From an uncultured Collinsella sp. (lineage in GTDB: Bacteria; Actinomycetota; Coriobacteriia; Coriobacteriales; Coriobacteriaceae), in contig UQPY01000009.1 of assembly GCA_900542965.1 (NCBI GenBank), positions 1 to 46,179 of the forward strand: a stretch of 46,179 bases of DNA, read 5' to 3'. The stretch's first letter is position 1, and every line of letters begins with the position of its first letter. Shown here piece by piece: positions 31,436-39,580 of this stretch. Both the position numbers and the translations under genes were made by a program. The notes beneath the pieces were generated by a model, which did no database searches, was not told the origin of the DNA, and worked only from the letters and a program-made list of their open reading frames with translations.

Positions 31436-32518
31436 ATGACGAAAGCTGTTAACCCCTTTAAGCCAACGGCGGGCATGAATCCGCCTGAGCTTATCGGACG
31501 GGACACTGTTTTGGATGACTTTGCCGAGGCTCTTGAGAATGGTCCTGGTGCCCCCGATCGACTCATGCGCATCTCGGGCGTCCGAGGCACAGGTAAAACG
31601 GTGCTCCTTAATGCATTGGGTGACCTTGCACGCAAAAAAGGATTCGAGGTCGTTGACGTTGCCTCCAATGCTGGTTTTTGCAATAGAATCCTCGAGGCTC
31701 TGCAGCGAAACGTTCGTCTTGAATCAATCTCGATTTCCCCATCGATTTTAGGGGTCAGCCTTGGCTCCATGGAGATGTCGAAGTCGGCCTCTCATCTGGG
31801 CGAGGCGATGTACGATGCTGCGAAGCGCGGTGGTCTGCTCATTACGCTCGACGAGATCCAGGATGCCTCAACTGAGGAAATGCGCGAGCTAGGCAATGAG
31901 ATGCAGCTCTTGATCCGCCAAGGAGCGAATGTCGCTTTCGCTTTCGCCGGGCTGCCGACATCGGTAGATGGCGTGGTGGTGGATGATACGTTGACGTTCC
32001 TTCAGCGAGCCAAACATGTTGAACTTACTCGGCTTTCCGATTTTGAAGTTGGCGGATCGTTTGAGGATACGATGAGACGAGCGGGCAAGGAGCTCGACAA
32101 AGGTGCCGCTGAGCTATTAACAAAAGCTTCGGCAGGCTATCCCTTTATGGTCCAGCTGGTCGGATATTACGCTTGGCAGGTTGCTGCGCGCAGTGGGGCG
32201 GAGAGCGTGAGCGAAGAGGCGGCTCGTAAGGGTATCCAGGCGGCTCTTGATAGCTTTAATGCTATGGTGATTGCCCCAGCGCTGCGCAGGGTGTCGGAAC
32301 GGCAGTTTCAGTATCTCGCGGCGATGGCTCAATGCGAGGGCGTCGATATCGCCAACGGCGATATCGCCAAGAAGATGGGTTTGTCGGCGAACAAAGTTGG
32401 GTCATATCGCAAGCGTCTGATCGATGCGGGGTTGATTGAGCCCGCGGGCTATGGCTGTGTTTCGTTTGCAATTCCGTACACGCGCGATTATCTGTTGGAG
32501 ACCGTTCGAGAGGACTAA
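31436..32518 (+). CDS. ORC/Cdc6-like AAA+ ATPase with C-terminal winged helix
   Basis: A 360-residue protein. The AAA+ part has PPELIGRDTVLDDF, Walker A SGVRGTGKTVLL (about 45-56), Walker B LLITLDEIQDAS, sensor-1-like FAFAGLP, and a helical lid (AAELLTKASAGYPFMVQLVGYYAW). The C-terminus is a winged-helix domain (QFQYLAAMAQCEGVDIANGD, KMGLSANKVGSYRKRLIDAGLI). This layout is known from Cdc6/Orc1 and from actinobacterial ATPases of unsettled function. ATG 31436 has AGGAGG 5-6 nt upstream. The six iterons directly upstream may be its own binding sites. Codon use is less G/C-rich than in the housekeeping genes, suggesting acquisition. Confidence 0.8.
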   Translation: MTKAVNPFKPTAGMNPPELIGRDTVLDDFAEALENGPGAPDRLMRISGVRGTGKTVLLNALGDLARKKGFEVVDVASNAGFCNRILEALQRNVRLESISISPSILGVSLGSMEMSKSASHLGEAMYDAAKRGGLLITLDEIQDASTEEMRELGNEMQLLIRQGANVAFAFAGLPTSVDGVVVDDTLTFLQRAKHVELTRLSDFEVGGSFEDTMRRAGKELDKGAAELLTKASAGYPFMVQLVGYYAWQVAARSGAESVSEEAARKGIQAALDSFNAMVIAPALRRVSERQFQYLAAMAQCEGVDIANGDIAKKMGLSANKVGSYRKRLIDAGLIEPAGYGCVSFAIPYTRDYLLETVRED

Positions 32519-32567
32519 TAAAGAATGGGCTGTCCGCGCTGTCGCTGGGGCCGTCCTTGTATCTTTG

Positions 32568-32622
32568 TCTCAACCTGTAACATCTGGAGGGGATTACGGC
32601 CTGCAGATGTTACAGGTTGAGA
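32568..32622. repeat. Perfect 19-bp inverted repeat
   Basis: TCTCAACCTGTAACATCTG (32568-32586) and CAGATGTTACAGGTTGAGA (32604-32622) flank a 17-nt loop. No T run follows, so it is not a standard terminator, though it may stop or stabilise the ATPase transcript. It resembles a REP-type palindrome. Confidence 0.8.
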
Positions 32623-32684
32623 TGATTGACTGAGACGTTTACTGGTAAAAGAGAGGTAAAAGAGGAAACGCCTCAAAATTCCCC

Positions 32685-32713
32685 TTGCCCAACTTCGGCT
32701 GTTTGGTTACTAT
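32685..32713 (+). promoter_or_regulatory. Promoter of tRNA-Ser
   Basis: TTGCCC (32685-32690) and TACTAT (32708-32713) with a 17-bp spacer. Confidence 0.65.
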
Positions 32714-32727
32714 AGAACGGCTGTTAC

Positions 32728-32818
32728 GGAGAGCTGACCGAGAGGCCGAAGGTGCTCGCCTGCTAAGCGAGTATGCCCCAAAAGGGCATCTGGGGTTCGA
32801 ATCCCCAGCTCTCCGCCA
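32728..32818 (+). tRNA. tRNA-Ser (GCT)
   Basis: A class II tRNA of 91 nt with encoded CCA: acceptor GGAGAGC/GCTCTCC, anticodon GCT in CTGCTAA, long variable arm around ATGCCCCAAAAGGGCAT, T-arm TGGGGTTCGAATCCCCA. Confidence 0.96.
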
Positions 32819-32832
32819 GTATGACTTTGAAG

Positions 32833-32858
32833 AAGGGTCCCATTTGGGGCCCTTTTTT
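32833..32858 (+). terminator. Intrinsic terminator of tRNA-Ser
   Basis: AAGGGTCCC pairs with GGGGCCCTT across ATTT, followed by a T run. Confidence 0.85.
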
Positions 32859-32873
32859 ATTATCAAGAATGGC

Positions 32874-32884
32874 AGCTGGGGATT
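32874..32884 (-). repeat. Remnant of an inverted tRNA-Ser 3' end
   Basis: AGCTGGGGATT is the exact reverse complement of AATCCCCAGCT in the tRNA-Ser T-arm/acceptor junction (32801-32811). It lies just after the terminator, the place occupied by inverted T-arms at the other three tRNA genes. No second direct copy is seen. Confidence 0.6.
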
Positions 32885-32994
32885 AGAGTCCGAAAGGGCG
32901 TGAACATTAGGCAAACACGGGGCGCTTGAAAACGGGGAGACCCAGGCGTGCTCGTGCACCCCGGTGTGGGGTTCCGAGGGGATGGAGTAGAAAT

Positions 32995-34146
32995 ATGGTA
33001 AAGGTCGGGCTGCGTAAGCCGAATCTAAAGACATCACTCAAGGCAAGAACGACCGGCAGAGCGAAGCGCGCGGTAAAGCGGGCGATAATCCCCGGCTATG
33101 GTAAGAAGGGCATGGGGTGGATCAAAAATCCGAAGAAGGCTGCTTACAATGCCGTATACAGCAGAACGACCGTCGGAGTTGGGGATGTCGCTCGCGCCGT
33201 TGCTAAATCAGGCGCTCGGAGCTCGGCGTCAAGGACGTCCTCAATTACTGTTTCATCGCATGAAATTACACCTTTGGCGAAGCCTGAACAGAAATCTCTC
33301 ACTCGAGAGATTACGTCGGTTGACAGGGCAAACAAGGCGCTTTTGCTATGCTTCCTTCTTGGGTGGTCGGGCGCTCATAGGGCGTATGCACGGATGTGGG
33401 GTAGCTTCTTTCTATATCTCTTTACCTTTGGCCTTTTTGGATTTGGTTGGCTGTTTGATATTGTGACACTACTGATGAGACGCTCCGAGCTAAGGTATCT
33501 CGGCGACAGTGATCAGACTCAACAGCAAGCGCCATGTTCCGTTGATTCTACATTCGATCGAAATGTCGCCGACTCCGGAAATTGGGAACAGCGTGGAGAT
33601 GGGGAGGCTGCGGCTCGGCTAGAGCTTCAACGTAAAAACCGTGCCTATATGGAAGAAAACGGCATCGACGTGGAGATGTTTACCGAGGAAAAGGTCGCGG
33701 CGGACGCCTTGCGAACCATTGAGTCGGTATGCCCGTGCATGCTTAGGTTTGACCGAGGCATGAGCGAAGAGGAGCCAAGCATCAGCTTTTGCTCTCCAAC
33801 AAAGACGGGGAAGATGCCCAAGAATGTCGTCGAGGCCCGCATTTACCATCAGGACGTGAAGCTATTGATGGATTCCCACGGCTTCGAATTGCCGGAGTAT
33901 GGTGACAGCATCAATGTCATGATTAGTTATCTAGCTGATGGGCGCATAAATAAAGTCGATATCCATGGGTTCCATAATGGCCGCTCCGTTAGTGTCTCCA
34001 TTCGCAGGCGGAGCGACGATCTTGTTATGACGAGTGCGGGCACCATCGGAGAAACGGGTGCCTGGCAATCGCTGTGTCCTGGGGCAGACCCCTCAGCTGG
34101 GGATCTTTTCAGGGCCTTGACCAAGGAGGTCGAAAGGATCTACTAG
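32995..34146 (+). CDS. TM2-domain membrane protein, unknown function
   Basis: A 383-residue protein. A basic N-terminus (RTTGRAKRAVKRAIIPGYGK) is followed at about 110-165 by a TM2 domain: ANKALLLCFLLGWSGAHRAY, then SFFLYLFTFGLFGFGWLFDIVTLL, two helices joined by a short turn. The C-terminal about 190 residues are soluble and unrecognised (NRAYMEENGIDVEMFTEEKV; DALRTIESVCPCMLRF). ATG 32995 has GGAG 7 nt upstream; longer frames start inside the tRNA-Ser repeat remnant. Base composition is more A/T-rich than the surroundings, and with the ORC-like ATPase it makes the most foreign-looking stretch of the window. Confidence 0.75.
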   Translation: MVKVGLRKPNLKTSLKARTTGRAKRAVKRAIIPGYGKKGMGWIKNPKKAAYNAVYSRTTVGVGDVARAVAKSGARSSASRTSSITVSSHEITPLAKPEQKSLTREITSVDRANKALLLCFLLGWSGAHRAYARMWGSFFLYLFTFGLFGFGWLFDIVTLLMRRSELRYLGDSDQTQQQAPCSVDSTFDRNVADSGNWEQRGDGEAAARLELQRKNRAYMEENGIDVEMFTEEKVAADALRTIESVCPCMLRFDRGMSEEEPSISFCSPTKTGKMPKNVVEARIYHQDVKLLMDSHGFELPEYGDSINVMISYLADGRINKVDIHGFHNGRSVSVSIRRRSDDLVMTSAGTIGETGAWQSLCPGADPSAGDLFRALTKEVERIY

Positions 34147-34250
34147 CATGCCCGGTGGACCCGTTTTCAAGGTCCGAAAAGACACAGCGAAGGTAAACGG
34201 CTAGCAATGTCGCTTTGGTGATTCTGACGCATCCCGTTTAAGAGGTATTC

Positions 34251-34277
34251 AAAAAGAGGCGCCCGTTGGACGCCTCT
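34251..34277 (-). terminator. Intrinsic terminator of dacA
   Basis: AGAGGCG (34255-34261) and CGCCTCT (34271-34277); on the minus strand the hairpin is followed by a T run. Confidence 0.85.
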
Positions 34278-34306
34278 CCAATCTCAAATGTAATGTTCCC
34301 CCAGCC

Positions 34307-35647
34307 CTACATCTCAGGAGCCTTGGCTACGGTCTCGCTCTCTGCCGCAAGTGGGCGGTTGTCGATGCGGCGGCCCAAGCGGTCGAGCTTCACGAGGAGC
34401 CATTCAATGGGATTCGGCCCTGTGCCTTCCTCGTCGGCAACCAGGTCCATGACGGCGACCTTGGTGCCGTCCTGCTTGAGCGTAACGCTGCCTACCTTGT
34501 CGCCAACATGCACCGTGCCCGAAAGGTCATCGTAGCTAACTTTTTCGGTCACTTCGCCGGCGAGTGAGAACACCGTTGCCTGTGCGGCGGGGTCGGCGAG
34601 CGTGGCGTCGATCGTCTTGTCCGTCCAATCTGTCTGGCTAATGCGTGCCATAAGCGGGTTGCCGTTGGCGGTCTTTTCCTGCGTGTTGGCGATTGCGACC
34701 GTCACCTTGTGACCGTAGTACCAATTGGCAAGGGCGGCGGTATCGGTAAAGCGCTGATCGGTGGTGGTGGAGTTCAAAATAACGGTGTAGATCTCGTCGC
34801 CGTCGCGGTTGTAGGCGCTCGTAAAGCAATAGCCTGCATCGTCGGTGGTGCCAGTCTTGCCACCGATGTTGCCATCTTGGCCCAGCAAATAGTTATGCGT
34901 GTCCATGGAATGCGAATGGTCGGTGCCGTCGGCGCCCGTGACCTCGATCCAGGAATCCTCGCTCGCTACGACCTCGCGGATCGTGTCGTTTTTCATGGCC
35001 TCCTGCATCATCAGCGCCACGTCGTGTGCGGTTGAGTGCATATCGCCAGCCCACTCATCAAAGTCCAGACCATGCGGGTTTTCAAAAAGCGTACCGGTGC
35101 AGCCGAGCTTCTTAGCGCGCTCGTTCATGGCCTTCACAAATGTGGCCTCGGCGTCTTTGGTCTTAGGGTCGATCTTCTTGCCCACATATTCGGCGAGCAC
35201 GATGGCGGCGTCGTTGCCCGAGGGAATCATCAGGCCGCGCAGCGCCTGCTCCACGGTAAGCTCGTCGCCTTCGAGCAAGCCGGCGGTCGAATTACCCACG
35301 GTGGCTGCGGCGTTGCTCACCGTGACCTTCTCGTCCATCTTGCAATTCTCGACGGTTAGGATTGCGGTCATGACCTTGGTGATCGAGGCAATCTTGACCT
35401 GCTCATCGGCGCCGCGCCCATAGTAGACGGTGCCGTCTTTGCCCATGACGAGGGCATTGGTCGCATCGATATCGGGCAGGTTTTCGGCCGTGATGCCGCG
35501 CGCATCGGCGGTTTTGCCGCAAACATTGTCGGTCGTGAGCACTTGGGCGCCGGCGACGGTGGGCGCGCCAGCGGCAAGGGCGATAGCGCAGACAAAGCCG
35601 GCGGCAAGCTGGGCTGAGCGCTTTGCAAAAGAGGTGAGGGACTTCAC
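34307..35647 (-). CDS. dacA: D-alanyl-D-alanine carboxypeptidase (PBP5/6 type)
   Basis: Removes the terminal D-Ala from peptidoglycan stem peptides outside the cell. The 446-residue product starts with a signal peptide (VKSLTSFAKRSAQLAAGFVC ending AGAQ). Serine peptidase S11 motifs are SITK (SxxK), SGN in IPSGNDAA, and KTG in GGKTGTTDDAG, followed by a PBP5-C-like beta domain. GTG 35647 is chosen because it gives a compact signal peptide and lies downstream of a -10-like TATACT on the minus strand (35692-35687). ATG 35716 would fall upstream of that promoter. It diverges from the VanRS-like system, which may regulate it. Confidence 0.9.
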   Translation of the reverse strand: MKSLTSFAKRSAQLAAGFVCAIALAAGAPTVAGAQVLTTDNVCGKTADARGITAENLPDIDATNALVMGKDGTVYYGRGADEQVKIASITKVMTAILTVENCKMDEKVTVSNAAATVGNSTAGLLEGDELTVEQALRGLMIPSGNDAAIVLAEYVGKKIDPKTKDAEATFVKAMNERAKKLGCTGTLFENPHGLDFDEWAGDMHSTAHDVALMMQEAMKNDTIREVVASEDSWIEVTGADGTDHSHSMDTHNYLLGQDGNIGGKTGTTDDAGYCFTSAYNRDGDEIYTVILNSTTTDQRFTDTAALANWYYGHKVTVAIANTQEKTANGNPLMARISQTDWTDKTIDATLADPAAQATVFSLAGEVTEKVSYDDLSGTVHVGDKVGSVTLKQDGTKVAVMDLVADEEGTGPNPIEWLLVKLDRLGRRIDNRPLAAESETVAKAPEM

Positions 35648-35844
35648 AGATTTCGCTTTCGACGGGATGGTCTCTTCTGGAACTAGAGTATATCGTTTGC
35701 CGGCGTCGACGATCATCGCGTGCGTGCGTGGCCCACATCCGCGCCCGAACGGGCACAAGGGTGCTTAAGGCCGACTTAATCACCCACGCTTGTTGTGTGT
35801 GGCGTGCGTCGCCTCGGGCATAATGGAGCGCGAGAGGAGCACGC

Positions 35845-36540
35845 ATGAACGAGCGCATACTGGTAGTTGATGACGAAAAGGCCATCGCCGACTTGGTTGG
35901 TATCTACCTTACAAAAGAGGGCTTTGATGTCCAGATTGCCTATAGCGGGGCCGATGCTGCCAAGGCAATCTTGGAGCAGGAGTTCGATTTGGCGCTGCTG
36001 GATGTCATGCTGCCCGATATCGATGGATTTGAGCTGCTGCGTACGATCCGTTCCAGCCATACCTATCCTGTGATCATGCTGACGGCGCGCGATGCCCAGC
36101 AAGACAAGATCGAGGGCCTTTCGCTTGGTGCGGACGATTACGTGGTTAAGCCGTTCCGCCCGCTGGAGCTCATCGCGCGTGTGCACGCTCAGCTTCGCCG
36201 CTACACCAGCTACGGTAGCCGTGCGCAGGCGGCCGAGTCGCCGACCATTCAGCTCGACGGCTTGGAGATCAACCGCGATGCTCGTTCCGTAACGGTGGAC
36301 GGTTCACCGGTACGCCTCACACCCACCGAGTATTCAATCTTGCTGTATCTGGTCGAGCATCGCGGCAGCGTGGTGGCCGTGGAGGACCTGTTCCGCGCGG
36401 TATGGAACGAGGACTTTATGCCCGGCTCCAACAATACGGTGATGGTGCACATTCGCCACTTGCGCGAAAAGATCGGCGACGACGCACAAAAGCCGCGCTT
36501 TATCAAAAACGTCTGGGGCGTCGGCTACATCATCGAATAA
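35845..36540 (+). CDS. OmpR-family response regulator, VanR-like
   Basis: A 231-residue regulator with a receiver domain (ILVVDDEKAIADLVGIYLTK; phospho-acceptor Asp about 53 in LLDVMLPD; switch Thr/Ala LTARD; Lys VKPF) and a winged-helix DNA-binding domain (RLTPTEYSILLYLVEHRGSV; SNNTVMVHIRHLREKIG). The start MNERILVVDDE and the partner kinase are of the VanR type, but no vanH/A/X genes are present. RBS GAGAGGAG precedes the ATG, and CATAAT (35819-35824) is a likely -10. The kinase gene follows after 26 bp. Confidence 0.88.
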   Translation: MNERILVVDDEKAIADLVGIYLTKEGFDVQIAYSGADAAKAILEQEFDLALLDVMLPDIDGFELLRTIRSSHTYPVIMLTARDAQQDKIEGLSLGADDYVVKPFRPLELIARVHAQLRRYTSYGSRAQAAESPTIQLDGLEINRDARSVTVDGSPVRLTPTEYSILLYLVEHRGSVVAVEDLFRAVWNEDFMPGSNNTVMVHIRHLREKIGDDAQKPRFIKNVWGVGYIIE

Positions 36541-36566
36541 CGCTTTTCGCTTGTGAGGATCTTGAT

Positions 36567-37805
36567 ATGACAAAAGACGATAGGCAAGCGTTCGAGGTGC
36601 CCGATCGACTCTTTGAATACGTGAGGACGGTCGTCGACAACCGCGCGCTTGCAACGGTGCTGCTCTTTTTGCTGAGCCTGCTGCTGATTGGCATCGATAA
36701 CATCGCTGGAATCTTGGCGGTGCTGCTTGTTGGCTTTTTGCTGATCGATCGATTTGAGATCGTGTGCCGCTGCGTGGTGATTGGCGGCGCCGCGTGGGCC
36801 ATGACGTTGGCGATTGGCGCCATGGCGCTCGGCGGCATCGAAGGGCCGGTGCTGTTCGATGCCGGCTTTGTATTCAACATGCTTGGCTTTGTGCTGGCGC
36901 TTGCCGCGTGCGTGCTGTTCTTGTGCGGCCGCGCCCTGTACTACCAGGGCTACGAGCAGGGCGAGCAGCATGCCGATTGTGTGCTGGCTGCTCGTATTCA
37001 AGATCGCCTGATCGATCACCCCGACACCTGGGACAACATCGACGGCGACTTCTTGGAGGTCGAGGGCGCCCTTAACCGCGTGCGTGACCGTGAGCGCAAG
37101 GTGCAACAGGCCTTGCGTGACGAGTCGCATCGCAAGGACGATCTGGTCACGTACTTGGCACATGACCTACGCACCCCGCTTGCCAGTGTGGTGGGCTATC
37201 TTTCGCTGCTGCAAGAGGCTCCCGAGCTGCCGGTTGAGCAACGTGCGCACTTTACGGGCGTGGCGCTCGACAAGGCGCACCGGCTCGATACGCTCATCGA
37301 AGAGTTCTTCGATATCACGCGCTTTGACTTCCACGATATCGTGCTCACGCGCGGCTATGTTGATCTGGGGTTGCTGCTGGCTCAGGTGGCTGACGAGTTC
37401 TATCCCATCCTCAACGAGCAGCATAAGGAAGTCCAAGTTGATATTCGCGAGGACCTGACGGTGCTCGTGGATGGCGACAAAATGGCTCGCGTGTTCAACA
37501 ACATCATGAAAAACGCTATTGCCTATAGCTATGAGGGCTCGACCATCACGATCGAGGCCAGACGCCGGGGCGGCGGTGGCGTGCGCGTGCGCTTTATCAA
37601 TCAGGGCGATCCCATCCCTGAGGCAAAGCTCAAGGTGATCTTTGAGAAGTTCTATCGCCTGGATGCGGCGCGTGCGACCAATCGCGGCGGCGCTGGACTG
37701 GGGCTTGCCATCGCCAAGGAGATCGTATGCGCGCACGGCGGTACCGTTGCATGTGAATCGACGCCCGAACACACGATATTCACCATCGAGCTGCCCGCCG
37801 CATAG
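36567..37805 (+). CDS. Sensor histidine kinase, VanS-like
   Basis: A 412-residue membrane kinase with about four N-terminal helices (ATVLLFLLSLLLIGI, GILAVLLVGFLLI, AMTLAIGAMALGG, GFVLALAACVLFLCG), a linker coil, the H box YLAHDLRTPLASVVGYLSLL (His about 199), and ATPase boxes N (FNNIMKNAIAYS), G1/F (FEKFYRLD) and G2 (GGAGLGLAIAKEI). The H-box region closely follows VanS style. With little extracytoplasmic sequence, it is likely to sense a membrane- or wall-related signal; this is inferred. It forms an operon with the regulator. Confidence 0.88.
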   Translation: MTKDDRQAFEVPDRLFEYVRTVVDNRALATVLLFLLSLLLIGIDNIAGILAVLLVGFLLIDRFEIVCRCVVIGGAAWAMTLAIGAMALGGIEGPVLFDAGFVFNMLGFVLALAACVLFLCGRALYYQGYEQGEQHADCVLAARIQDRLIDHPDTWDNIDGDFLEVEGALNRVRDRERKVQQALRDESHRKDDLVTYLAHDLRTPLASVVGYLSLLQEAPELPVEQRAHFTGVALDKAHRLDTLIEEFFDITRFDFHDIVLTRGYVDLGLLLAQVADEFYPILNEQHKEVQVDIREDLTVLVDGDKMARVFNNIMKNAIAYSYEGSTITIEARRRGGGGVRVRFINQGDPIPEAKLKVIFEKFYRLDAARATNRGGAGLGLAIAKEIVCAHGGTVACESTPEHTIFTIELPAA

Positions 37806-37826
37806 CCAGTGTGCCCTTACAAACAC

Positions 37827-37832
37827 TTGACA
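37827..37832 (+). promoter_or_regulatory. -35 element upstream of pstB
   Basis: A perfect TTGACA about 77 bp before pstB. The best -10 candidate, TATGAG (37848-37853), has a short 15-bp spacer, so an activator may be needed. Confidence 0.4.
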
Positions 37833-37908
37833 ATGCGCTCACGTGCATATGAGCCGCGATTCCTACTATCGATACTGCTGAATTGATATCGATGTGGAGG
37901 TATGCGGT

Positions 37909-38784
<876 letters not shown>

Positions 38785-38794
38785 TACCATCTAG

Positions 38795-38818
38795 TAAAGG
38801 TACCTTTAGGGTTAAGAT
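38795..38818 (+). promoter_or_regulatory. Palindrome and -10 before the PhoB-like gene
   Basis: TAAAGGTACCTTTA (38795-38808) is a perfect 14-nt palindrome directly before TAAGAT (38813-38818), a likely -10. No -35 is clear. The palindrome would lie between -35 and -10 and could be a regulator site. Confidence 0.5.
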
Positions 38819-38848
38819 GCGGTCATGCCGGCCGCAAAGGGGTTCAAC

Positions 38849-39577
38849 ATGATCTATTACGTCGAGGACGATGACAACATCAGGGATTTGACGGTCTATG
38901 CACTGCGCAAGCAGGGGATCGAGGCCGAAGGCTTTTCGTGCGATGGTGAGTTTAAAGCTGCCGTGGCGCGACGGGTGCCCGATGCTGTACTGCTCGATAT
39001 CATGCTGCCCGATACCGATGGCTTGGCGATTATGCGTCGTCTGCGTGCCGATCGCCTGACGGCGACGGTGCCCATCATGATGCTTACCGCCAAGGATACC
39101 GAGCTCGACAAGGTGATGGCGCTCGATGGCGGTGCCGACGATTACCTGACTAAACCCTTCTCGCTCATGGAGCTCGCCAGCCGCTGCCGCGCACTGCTGC
39201 GTCGCGGCGGCATGGTCAAGCAGGCGAGCGATGTGCTCAGCGTGGGCGACATCGTGCTCTCGCCCAGCCATCGCGAGGTGACCGTTGCCGGCGAGCCGCT
39301 TAAGCTCACCCTGCGCGAGTTCGACCTGCTCGAGTACCTCATGCGCAAGCCCGGCGTGGTCTTTACCCGCGAGTCGTTGCTGCAGAGCGTGTGGGGCTGG
39401 GACTTCGACGGCGGTTCGCGCACCGTTGACGTGCACGTGCAGACGCTTCGCCAAAAACTGGGCGAGCATGCCGGCGCCATCGAGACCGTGCGCGGCGTGG
39501 GCTACCGCTTGGCCGAGCCTTCTGCCGGTGATGGTGCCGAAGGTGACGACACCGCGGCCACCGCATCGGAGGAGTAA
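38849..39577 (+). CDS. OmpR-family response regulator, PhoB-like
   Basis: A 242-residue regulator: receiver domain with EDDDN, phospho-acceptor Asp about 50 (VLLDIMLPDTDG), LTAKD, KPFSLMEL, then a winged helix (LKLTLREFDLLEYLMRKPGVVFTRESLLQSVW; GSRTVDVHVQTLRQKLG). ATG 38849 is chosen for AAAGGGG at 6 nt; an in-frame ATG at 38825 has no site. Position after pstB and before a PhoR-like kinase supports phosphate control, but the sequence alone does not prove it. The C-terminus has an acidic, low-complexity tail. Confidence 0.88.
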   Translation: MIYYVEDDDNIRDLTVYALRKQGIEAEGFSCDGEFKAAVARRVPDAVLLDIMLPDTDGLAIMRRLRADRLTATVPIMMLTAKDTELDKVMALDGGADDYLTKPFSLMELASRCRALLRRGGMVKQASDVLSVGDIVLSPSHREVTVAGEPLKLTLREFDLLEYLMRKPGVVFTRESLLQSVWGWDFDGGSRTVDVHVQTLRQKLGEHAGAIETVRGVGYRLAEPSAGDGAEGDDTAATASEE

Positions 39578-39580
39578 CCC

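Noticed and set aside
35648..35758. Longer N-terminus for DacA
   Set aside because: It would put 33 or more residues before the signal peptide core and lies upstream of the likely -10 element.
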